DNA of 64,000 nucleotides, from positions 62,001-126,000 of the forward strand of contig NZ_KB908023.1 of the NCBI RefSeq assembly GCF_000382305.1, given 5' to 3'. The stretch's first letter is position 1, and every line of letters starts with the position of its first letter. This stretch comes from Vitreoscilla stercoraria DSM 513. GTDB taxonomy: Bacteria > Pseudomonadota > Gammaproteobacteria > Burkholderiales > Neisseriaceae. The position numbers and the translations under genes are program-made. Of the stretch, positions 52,563-59,513 are shown one piece after another. The notes beneath the pieces were generated by a model. It worked only from the letters and a program-made list of their open reading frames with translations, was not told the origin of the DNA and searched no databases.

Positions 52563-53651
52563 ATGAGTAACCCTGTTTCACAAGCAGTCGTTTTAAGCCA
52601 ATTATTGCCAACATTCGATGGCAAACACATCGGCATTTTAAGTATCAATCGCCCTAAAGCCTTAAATTCTTTGAATTTAGAAGTCATCCAAGCCATGCGC
52701 GCACAATTGCAAACATGGGAGCAAGATGCCAACATCGTAGCAGTTTGGTTAGAAGGCAATGAGCGGGCTTTGTGTGCAGGTGGTGACATTCGTGCATTGC
52801 AACAATGTGTCGGACAAGAAGATGCCGCAGCACAAGTTGCCCATTTTTTCCAACATGAATATGGTTTGTACGCTTACATGGCGCATTATGCCAAACCCAT
52901 CATCACTTGGTGTAGCGGCATCGTCATGGGCGGTGGCTTGGGTTTGGCTGCAGCGTCCACTGTACGCATCGTCACCGAAACCACACAAATGGCAATGCCT
53001 GAAATCAGCATAGGCTTGTTTCCCGATGCCGGCGCGAATGCTTTTTTACAAAAATTCCCATTCAAAAGTGGCGTATTTTTGGGATTGAGTGGCGCACGAT
53101 TCAATGGCAACGATGCCATATTGGGCAATTTGGCTGAATTTGCTTTTGCCAGCGACAGTAAAGAGCGCATTTTACAAACTTTACAACAAGCCAAATGGCA
53201 TCAAAAACCGTTGGTTGCCATCAAACAAGCTTTGTTGGATTTACCCGCAGCCACCTTACCTGAAGGCCATTTGCTCGCCCATCAACACACCATTACCCAA
53301 ATTACCCAGCAAGCAACGTTTCAGGACGCTTTGAATCTGATTTTGGCGCACCGCCACGACAGCGATTGGATGGAAAATGCTGCTCATTTTATCGAACAAG
53401 GTTGCGCTACCAGTGCCGCTTTGCATTGGGAATTGATGCAAAAATGCCGTCATTTGTCGCTCAAAGACATTTTAAATTTAGAACATACGGTTGCAACCCA
53501 TTGTGTGTTGATGCCTGATTTTAGCGAAGGTGTGCGCGCTTTGCTCATCGACAAAGACAAAAATCCAAAATGGCAAAAAACCGCAGCTGAAATAGATGAT
53601 GCGTGGCTCACACCATTTTTTAATCCATTAAGCATAGAGATGATTTTGTAA
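52563..53651 (+). CDS. enoyl-CoA hydratase/3-hydroxyisobutyryl-CoA hydrolase family protein, copy 2
   Basis: A 362-residue paralogue of the preceding gene, alignable end to end, about half identical by eye. LCAGGDIRAL, SGIVMGGGLGL, MPEISIGLFPDAG and LLIDKDKNPKW repeat the landmarks of copy 1. AAGGAG precedes the ATG. The 171-base gap between the copies and the separate start signals suggest separate or partly separate expression. Both genes carry an uptake-like word at the same aligned position, encoding FQDAL. Confidence 0.85.
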   Translation: MSNPVSQAVVLSQLLPTFDGKHIGILSINRPKALNSLNLEVIQAMRAQLQTWEQDANIVAVWLEGNERALCAGGDIRALQQCVGQEDAAAQVAHFFQHEYGLYAYMAHYAKPIITWCSGIVMGGGLGLAAASTVRIVTETTQMAMPEISIGLFPDAGANAFLQKFPFKSGVFLGLSGARFNGNDAILGNLAEFAFASDSKERILQTLQQAKWHQKPLVAIKQALLDLPAATLPEGHLLAHQHTITQITQQATFQDALNLILAHRHDSDWMENAAHFIEQGCATSAALHWELMQKCRHLSLKDILNLEHTVATHCVLMPDFSEGVRALLIDKDKNPKWQKTAAEIDDAWLTPFFNPLSIEMIL

Positions 53652-53662
53652 TACACATTTAA

Positions 53663-53691
53663 AAGCGTCCTGTAACATTTACAGGACGCTT
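53663..53691. terminator. inverted DUS-like pair between convergent genes
   Basis: AAGCGTCCTGTAA, CAT, TTACAGGACGCTT. It lies 12 bases after copy 2 of the hydratase-family gene and 10 bases from the MFS stop. Confidence 0.7.
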
Positions 53692-53700
53692 GAATGGTTT

Positions 53701-54885
53701 TTAAAACCTCACTTTGTCTATCAAGCTTTGGATTTTAAATGAGCCTAAAATACCGAGAATGCTCAAAGTCACACACACCATCCATGCTTGCTCCCAACCG
53801 CCCCACCATGTCACCAACACGCCCATTAATGGTGGCAAACAAAACTGTCCGAGCGAAGACCATTGTTGTATCCAACCGATGCTGCCTGCTACCAATTGTG
53901 GGCTTGGTGCAAAGACGCCTGCATAAGCGAATACCACCCCGGGAATCAAACCACCGACCATAGAAAAAGCCAAGACGCCGACATATTGCCATATAAATGG
54001 CAAGTCGTTCACGCCTGCAAACATCATAATGGTACCGACTATCATCACAACAAAACCTGTGCTTAATAAGCTCAACGCACGGCGACCTTGTTGCAATAAA
54101 ACACCTGACAACACCGAGCCCAAAACATTGCTCAAACACACCAATGCCGTCAACATACCCGCATGTGCTGCGGCAACATTCGCTTGTATATAAATAGATG
54201 GTAAAAAGCCCATAATGGCAAACCATTGGCTGGTATAACAAGCAAATACCAAACCCAATAACCATGATGGTGCATGAGACAAAATCTGACGGAACAATTG
54301 CCCTAGCGATTGTTGCTGATGATGAGACACCTGCACCACAGGAACCACCCGCCACACCCACAGCCCCATCACAAAAGCCAACGCAGCAAAACCCAACCAC
54401 ACATAAGACCAATGAAACGCTTGCAAACCCAGTGGTGTGATTAACAAACTCAAAGCCACGCCCAAACCCATATACGCGCCCCAATATGCCATCATGGCTT
54501 TGAGTTTGTCTAAAGAGACCAATTGTCTGAGCAAAGCCGGTGCGGGCAAAATCACACACAAAAAGCCAAATCCTTCTAACAATCTTGCTGCAAACAACGC
54601 ATAAAAATGTTGAGAAAAAGCGCCCAAGGTACTGGCCACCATCAAAATTCCCAAACCGCCCATTAACATTTTTTTTAAGCCAATTTTGCCAGCGGCCATG
54701 CCCAAACTCAATGCGCACAACATACCTGCTGCTTGAATGGCCGAAAGTAAAAATCCCACTTGATTCAAATTCAAATCCAATTGTTGCTGCAAAATCGGAA
54801 TGGTCGGCGGCAATTTACCAATGTGCATGGCCGCAACCACGCCCGCCATAATGATTAACCATGGCGCAAATTTATGTTGTTTCAA
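53701..54885 (-). CDS. major facilitator superfamily transporter
   Basis: A 394-residue protein with twelve hydrophobic segments in two sets of six, joined by a short basic loop near 190-200. LLEGFGFLCVILPAPAL in segment 4-5 is the usual MFS motif-B/C area; the pattern is nearest to the CynX/NimT-like anion or drug carriers, which I cannot refine. It stands alone, with no regulator nearby. A long open frame on the same strand inside it (53735-54718) is a shadow. Confidence 0.85.
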   Translation of the reverse strand: MKQHKFAPWLIIMAGVVAAMHIGKLPPTIPILQQQLDLNLNQVGFLLSAIQAAGMLCALSLGMAAGKIGLKKMLMGGLGILMVASTLGAFSQHFYALFAARLLEGFGFLCVILPAPALLRQLVSLDKLKAMMAYWGAYMGLGVALSLLITPLGLQAFHWSYVWLGFAALAFVMGLWVWRVVPVVQVSHHQQQSLGQLFRQILSHAPSWLLGLVFACYTSQWFAIMGFLPSIYIQANVAAAHAGMLTALVCLSNVLGSVLSGVLLQQGRRALSLLSTGFVVMIVGTIMMFAGVNDLPFIWQYVGVLAFSMVGGLIPGVVFAYAGVFAPSPQLVAGSIGWIQQWSSLGQFCLPPLMGVLVTWWGGWEQAWMVCVTLSILGILGSFKIQSLIDKVRF

Positions 54886-54974
54886 ACCACGACTCCTTTG
54901 ATGCTTGTGTTTTAAATGCAGTGCTTCAATCTCATTTTATTTTTATGATGAATGGTGATACCAAGCCATTAAAA

Positions 54975-55001
54975 AGCGGCCTGTAAATATGACAGGACGC
55001 T
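54975..55001. terminator. imperfect inverted DUS-like pair
   Basis: AGCGGCCTGT, AAATATG, ACAGGACGCT, with one G/A mismatch. It lies 17 bases after the stop of the first small Cys-pair protein gene (minus strand). Confidence 0.55.
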
Positions 55002-55017
55002 GATTAAAAAGATAACA

Positions 55018-55371
55018 TCAATCATTCATTTTAGACTGACACTCATCACGCATCGTCTCTACAAACACTTGTTTTAACATGGCGACTTCTGACTCATTTA
55101 AAGCAGCCAATTCATCTGCATCCAAATCTATGTCATATACCCCATTCACAACCGCATTCAACAATTGCCCCGCCACAATGCGCTCCTCACCACGAACATC
55201 TTTGAGCGCATCTTTAACCAAACTCAAAGCAGTATCACGTCCCACACCCAATTGACGCAATTCAAAAACTTCGCCGCCAAACTCTGCTGAATCGGTACAA
55301 ACTTCATGCATCTCATTGGCCATAGCCGACATAGAGCAGCACAATACAACCACGCCTAACCATTTTTTCAT
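55018..55371 (-). CDS. small secreted Cys-pair protein, paralogue 1
   Basis: A 117-residue protein, signal peptide ending in AMA before NEMHEVC. It belongs with three others in this window (57896, 58456, 58973). Shared features are a MKKW start, Cys about 6 residues into the mature protein, then F-[AG]-G-x-[IV]-[FL]-[DE]-x-R-x2-G, a central GxE[RK], a VY[DES] motif, and a second Cys near the end (DECQSK). The two cysteines probably form a disulfide. The mature protein is helical and acidic. Function unknown. GGGAG precedes the ATG. Confidence 0.75.
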   Translation of the reverse strand: MKKWLGVVVLCCSMSAMANEMHEVCTDSAEFGGEVFELRQLGVGRDTALSLVKDALKDVRGEERIVAGQLLNAVVNGVYDIDLDADELAALNESEVAMLKQVFVETMRDECQSKMND

Positions 55372-55406
55372 TTTTTCTCCCTTTTGTAGTGTAACTTGAT
55401 GTCATC

Positions 55407-55420
55407 AAGCGTCCTGTAAA
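55407..55420 (+). repeat. single DUS-like word
   Basis: AAGCGTCCTGTAAA, unpaired, between the first Cys-pair gene and the small membrane protein gene. Confidence 0.55.
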
Positions 55421-55436
55421 AATACAATGGACTGGA

Positions 55437-55853
55437 TTATTTTTTTAATGAATCTGTTTGCATTTGATATACCAGCTGCGCATAAATACGATCTGCTGCA
55501 ATCAAATCAAATTTCTTCATCACCTCAACCTTATCGCCATTTTTCAAAGTCACACTTAATTTTGGGAAAACCTTACCCAACATATAAAACCGCGCTATGG
55601 TCAAACCGATTAATATACCCACAGCCAATTTAATCGATTCACTTTGGTGTTGCGATGCCAAAACAATCCAAGCTGCCAATGCAACCGTTGCCAGCGTCGT
55701 CAAAAAGCGAATCAATGCCCGCTTTTTTGGTTTCAAATAATGAATGCTGGCAATATCGGCATAAGGATAACGCGCCCCTGCCACAGTCATCGCCACAGCA
55801 TCAAACTGCACATCGTATTTTGCCAAACTGGCATTCAATTTTTCTAATTCCAT
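55437..55853 (-). CDS. small membrane protein, unknown
   Basis: A 138-residue protein with two adjacent hydrophobic segments (about 46-66 and 72-91) flanked by soluble parts. The layout of strand-rich N-terminus (FDAVAMTVAGARYPYADIASI), membrane hairpin and C-terminal strand pair resembles small QacE/DUF6232-like proteins, which is a weak resemblance. A single uptake-like word lies 17 bases past its stop (55407-55420). Confidence 0.6.
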   Translation of the reverse strand: MELEKLNASLAKYDVQFDAVAMTVAGARYPYADIASIHYLKPKKRALIRFLTTLATVALAAWIVLASQHQSESIKLAVGILIGLTIARFYMLGKVFPKLSVTLKNGDKVEVMKKFDLIAADRIYAQLVYQMQTDSLKK

Positions 55854-55932
55854 TGTTCTTCAATCTTATTCAAACCCTTACTACTTTAACAAAAGTTACC
55901 ATTGTCGCCAAACCTCGTTTGCAAATAAAAAA

Positions 55933-55956
55933 ACATCCTGTATTCATACAGGATGT
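55933..55956 (-). terminator. terminator of the DUF3360-like gene, decayed DUS pair
   Basis: ACATCCTGTAT, TC, ATACAGGATGT, with seven Ts after it on the minus strand. The arms differ from the standard word by ACATCC for GCGTCC, so the fold is kept but the word is altered. Confidence 0.78.
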
Positions 55957-55977
55957 CTGAATTAAAAAACCCAAGTT

Positions 55978-57411
55978 TTAAGAACTGGTTTTTTGATTTG
56001 GTGCTGCCACGCCATCACTAGAACCTGCCTCAATGGCAGCGGTATTGTCAGAAATAATCGACAAATCACCTTCGTCACGCGCTGCTGCGTTGGTACGCTC
56101 AATTAACAAATACAATACCACACCAACCACAATTGCATAAATGGTCGCACGTGGATCGGGCATGGTCAAAGTCACCGCCACAATACCTGCCACACCACGC
56201 TCCGCCGAATTTTTCAATTCTTCCATACCAACCATAATACAAATATAAGCCGTCAAAATCATGGTCAACGACAAAGCCAAAGGCAAAACAGGTTTGAACA
56301 TGGTTACCAATGGCAATACAAACAAAGCCAAGAAACCTGAAATCCAAAACGTACCTTGACCACTGTAAATCGAATCCATAGATTTGCGACCCAAAGCATA
56401 ACGCTCAGCAGTAGAAGCCTGAATAGGCGTCCATAACGGACCTGCTAAACCAGGCCAAGGTGCAAACAAAGCATGAATGGCATTGCGAATGGCAGTTACC
56501 AAATGCACACGAGTGACATTGATTTCAACTGTTTCATCAGGACGCTGGTGCTCTGCACGCTTAATCAAAGTAGAACCCACCAAAATATCACCAAATGCAA
56601 TCACATAAGCAATGATTGCTGTTGGTACTGCTAATAAAAACATACTGGCAGTAGGCCAACCCACACTAAAGCCCAAATGCGCATACAACAAACCAAAATC
56701 AGGCTGTGTGACACCCCATTCAATATTCGGCAATGCAAATTCGCCCAAACTCCAACCAACTATCATGGCAATCACAATACCGGGCACCATACCAAAATTG
56801 GAAATCTGTTTGGCAAATGCATTGCGCAACACCACATTTTTAAACGACAGTGAAAATAAAATGTAAGCGGCAATAATTGCACCCAAAATAATCGAAATTG
56901 GTGCACCCTCCACACGACCACCCGCTTTCAATTCTCCCATCATGGCGGCGATACCCGCACCAATAATCACGCCACATTTCAAAGAATTGGGAATAGCATT
57001 AACCAATTTACTGCCTAAACCAGTAATGCCCAAAATCAAGAAAATCAAAAATACAATCACTTGCAAAGCAATCATCGCTTTGATGGCTTCAGGACCTGGC
57101 TCAAAGCTTTGCAAATATAACAAAGTCACTGGAATCGCTGGCGTAATCCAACCGGGCACCATAGGCACGCCTAATAATGCTGGCAACATAAAACCAATAC
57201 CACACACCACAACACCAGCCAAAGCCGCTTCGTATGGCAAACCCAAATATTGCTGCAATAGCGGAATCATACCCAAACTGACTACAAACATGATGAATGC
57301 TTGAATCATTTCAGGGAACTCCCAACGGTAATGAATGAATGGCAATCTGACTTTAAAAGGTCCTAATGGCCAATATGGATGTTCTTGCCCGTGTTCTCTT
57401 TTTAATGGCAT
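55978..57411 (-). CDS. DUF3360-like NCS2-type membrane transporter
   Basis: A 477-residue inner-membrane protein with about twelve hydrophobic segments. It has the fold pattern of the xanthine/uracil permease (NCS2) superfamily and most resembles the group annotated as DUF3360: HPYWPLGPFKVRLPFIHYRWEFPE at the start, read as two pieces, and FGDILVGSTLIKRAEHQRPDE in the middle. Substrate unknown. I chose the ATG at 57411, with AAAGGA upstream; the longer frame to 57489 adds a Cys/Arg-rich segment unlike the family. It has its own terminator. Confidence 0.8.
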   Translation of the reverse strand: MPLKREHGQEHPYWPLGPFKVRLPFIHYRWEFPEMIQAFIMFVVSLGMIPLLQQYLGLPYEAALAGVVVCGIGFMLPALLGVPMVPGWITPAIPVTLLYLQSFEPGPEAIKAMIALQVIVFLIFLILGITGLGSKLVNAIPNSLKCGVIIGAGIAAMMGELKAGGRVEGAPISIILGAIIAAYILFSLSFKNVVLRNAFAKQISNFGMVPGIVIAMIVGWSLGEFALPNIEWGVTQPDFGLLYAHLGFSVGWPTASMFLLAVPTAIIAYVIAFGDILVGSTLIKRAEHQRPDETVEINVTRVHLVTAIRNAIHALFAPWPGLAGPLWTPIQASTAERYALGRKSMDSIYSGQGTFWISGFLALFVLPLVTMFKPVLPLALSLTMILTAYICIMVGMEELKNSAERGVAGIVAVTLTMPDPRATIYAIVVGVVLYLLIERTNAAARDEGDLSIISDNTAAIEAGSSDGVAAPNQKTSS

Positions 57412-57840
57412 AGATGTTTTCCTTTGTAGCTTGATTCGTAAATGCTGCATGTTTTTGGCACACAGCGACGCTCCTCTTTGTCTGCACATTCAATCTCAAT
57501 GAAACAACTGTTATTTTTAATATCGTATCGTATGCAAACAACCAAGCTAAGCTATCAAATCATGAATTTAAATTCAATTATTTTTTATAGATTCACTATT
57601 TTAATATAGCTAAAAATATGCCATATCAATCAATTTAAAACATTTGATTGAACAATTTAAATCACTTAAAAACAAATACTTATATTAAAAAAATCCAAAA
57701 TAAATTCTTTTTATTCACCAATAAATCATTTGCATAAAATATGTGACATTTTTGTCCATTCCCAATAATACTGACGCTATTAAACAATTAAAATTAAATC
57801 AAAAAATCAATGTCATATATTCACAAATTGAAATAACCAA
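57412..57840. other. AT-rich intergenic region upstream of the transporter gene
   Basis: A 430-base interval, one of the most AT-rich in the window. It must include the promoter of the DUF3360-like gene. A short direct repeat TATCGTATCGTATG (57521-57534) lies about 110 bases upstream of that start and might be a regulator site. I see no gene or RNA. Confidence 0.3.
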
Positions 57841-57878
57841 TAAAAAGCGTCCTGTAAATATTTACAGGACGCTTTTTA
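57841..57878 (-). terminator. inverted DUS-like pair after paralogue 2
   Basis: Perfect 18-bp arms TAAAAAGCGTCCTGTAAA / TTTACAGGACGCTTTTTA around TA, the longest perfect stem in the window. It lies 17 bases past the stop of the gene at 57896. Confidence 0.85.
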
Positions 57879-57895
57879 ACACGCTTTTCCCAATT

Positions 57896-58252
57896 TCAAT
57901 TTAAATATCTCAAGCATGACCCATAAAAATCTTGCATGAATGTATATTTAAATGCCAAGGCCGCCTCAGCATCCGAAGTCATGGTGGCTTGTTCAGGTAA
58001 ATCATACACACCAGCCACCATACCTTGAAACAAATTGGTAAACACCGCTCTTTCATTACCATGTAAATTTGCCACAGCACTATTAACCATTGCCAAGGAT
58101 TGCAAACGGCTATAACCTGCCCGACGTGCTTCAAATACCTCACCACCGAAATAGCTTACAGTGCCACACAATTGCACAGATTGATTGGCCGATGCCATCA
58201 TGGGCCAAATCCATATCGTACTAAGCAAACATCCCATCATCCATTTTTTCAT
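57896..58252 (-). CDS. small secreted Cys-pair protein, paralogue 2
   Basis: A 118-residue member of the four-gene family. The signal peptide ends in ASA before NQSVQLC. FGGEVFEARRAG, GNERAVF, VAGVYDLP and a final SCLRYLN carry the shared positions. The ATG at 58252 has GGAGGAG upstream and gives the common MKKW start; a longer frame to 58285 would add 11 residues before the signal peptide. It lies 204 bases after paralogue 3 on the same strand with a terminator-like repeat between, so the genes seem separately transcribed. Confidence 0.72.
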   Translation of the reverse strand: MKKWMMGCLLSTIWIWPMMASANQSVQLCGTVSYFGGEVFEARRAGYSRLQSLAMVNSAVANLHGNERAVFTNLFQGMVAGVYDLPEQATMTSDAEAALAFKYTFMQDFYGSCLRYLN

Positions 58253-58400
58253 TTGACTCCTCCTTATTTTCCCATTTTGAATCAATGCTAAATGATTATT
58301 TTGGACATGTCATATTGCTTAAAAATTCCTTTTAAATATTTCAATAAGACCTGTTTATTACATCAATCTACTTTTTCATTTCCTTAAAGCAATAATAAAA

Positions 58401-58426
58401 AGCACCTTGCAACGACACAAGACGCT
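58401..58426. repeat. decayed DUS-like pair after paralogue 3
   Basis: AGCACCTTG and CAAGACGCT, arms with two mismatches. It has the position and spacing of the usual pair but neither copy keeps the word. It lies 30 bases past the stop of the gene at 58456. The interval 58253-58455 is otherwise AT-rich and empty. Confidence 0.45.
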
Positions 58427-58455
58427 CATTGGTATTTTTACAGGAGAATATTGGA

Positions 58456-58812
58456 TTACGAATTTTGTCTGATACACTCCACATGCAAACTGTTGACGAA
58501 ATTACGTCGGAATGTATCCGAATCGGTTTTATGCTTAAAATGAACTTGAGATGAAGGTAAGCTATAAACTATCCCCACCATGCCTCTCAATAAATTTCCA
58601 AATATTTGCTTTTCAGACCCATTTAAACCCACTGTAATCTGCTCAACAACATTCAATGCATCTGTATTATGTACGCCTGCTTTGCGTGCATCTAAAATGC
58701 CGCCTGCAAAATCACTGGCAGATCGACACAAAGCACTCAATTCATTGGCAGAAGCTGTCATAGGCATCAATAACGACATACTGACGTACAAAGTTAAAAG
58801 CCACTTTTTCAT
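58456..58812 (-). CDS. small secreted Cys-pair protein, paralogue 3
   Basis: A 118-residue member of the family. The signal peptide ends in ASA before NELSALC. FAGGILDARKAG, GSEKQIF, VGIVYSLP and VECIRQNS carry the shared positions. The stretch after VYSLPSS is more basic and His-containing than in the other copies. GGGAG precedes the ATG. Function unknown. Confidence 0.72.
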   Translation of the reverse strand: MKKWLLTLYVSMSLLMPMTASANELSALCRSASDFAGGILDARKAGVHNTDALNVVEQITVGLNGSEKQIFGNLLRGMVGIVYSLPSSQVHFKHKTDSDTFRRNFVNSLHVECIRQNS

Positions 58813-58916
58813 TTGAATCTCCCATCATATTCGTTTTGAATGACTTTTGACTTCTGTCTTTTCATAAAAATTCCTTTTCAATATTCCTATGACGTAAGAT
58901 ATTTTTTTAACATGAA

Positions 58917-58949
58917 AAAAGCATCCTATCATTTTGATAAGATGCTTTT
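58917..58949 (-). terminator. terminator of paralogue 4, decayed DUS pair
   Basis: AAAAGCATC, C, TATC, loop, GATA, A, GATGCTTTT, with T-run on the minus strand. It lies 24 bases past the stop of the gene at 58973. Folds well, with one C/A mismatch, but has GCATCCTATC where the word would be GCGTCCTGTA. Confidence 0.7.
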
Positions 58950-58972
58950 AAAAAACCAAAATTAATTTTTAA

Positions 58973-59329
58973 TTAGCGCAATTGCTTGCGGCACTCTAAA
59001 TCAAAACCTTTAACAAATTCACGCTTGAAAATACGGGCTTCAGATGCATTAGAGGTTGAAATTTCAGATGATGACAATTCATACACGCTTTGTACCACCC
59101 CAGTGAGCAATTCATTGACCATTTGCTTCTCTTCGCCACGCAAATCGGCAACAGATTCACGAACAATACCCATCGCTTCAGACCGACTCAAACCCTCTTT
59201 ACGACCATCTAAAATCTCACCAGCAAACTCACCTAAAGATTGGCACAATTCATTGACTTCATTAGCCGATGCAGTCACAGGCATGGTCAATGAAACCCCC
59301 AACAACAAAGCTAAAAACCATTTTTTCAT
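58973..59329 (-). CDS. small secreted Cys-pair protein, paralogue 4
   Basis: A 118-residue member of the family. The signal peptide ends in ASA before NEVNELC. FAGEILDGRKEG, GEEKQMV, VQSVYELS and LECRKQLR carry the shared positions. It is most like paralogue 3 in its first half. AGGGGAAT-type purines precede the ATG. It lies 184 bases from the ppsA stop on the same strand, separated by the inverted pair at 59458. Confidence 0.74.
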   Translation of the reverse strand: MKKWFLALLLGVSLTMPVTASANEVNELCQSLGEFAGEILDGRKEGLSRSEAMGIVRESVADLRGEEKQMVNELLTGVVQSVYELSSSEISTSNASEARIFKREFVKGFDLECRKQLR

Positions 59330-59457
59330 TCCATTCCCCTTTGAATTTTAAAAATAAGAGTCCTCATTCTAACATCATCACAAACCATTGATTTAGAATA
59401 TTGATTGATATTCCATCTGACATATCAAAAAAGATTTTCATACCACAAAAGCATAAA

Positions 59458-59488
59458 AAAGCGTCCTGTAAACCTTACAGGACGCTTT
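59458..59488 (-). terminator. inverted DUS-like pair, terminator of ppsA
   Basis: AAAGCGTCCTGTAA, ACC, TTACAGGACGCTTT; six Ts follow on the minus strand. It is 26 bases past the ppsA stop. Confidence 0.85.
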
Positions 59489-59513
59489 GTATTTCATCGC
59501 TTAAATCAAGTGA

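Noticed and set aside
53735..54718. A 327-codon open frame on the minus strand within the MFS gene
   Set aside because: It lies inside the MFS transporter gene in another frame of the same strand. Its translation is Cys-, Gly- and Arg-rich without any domain pattern, while the MFS frame has twelve clean membrane segments.
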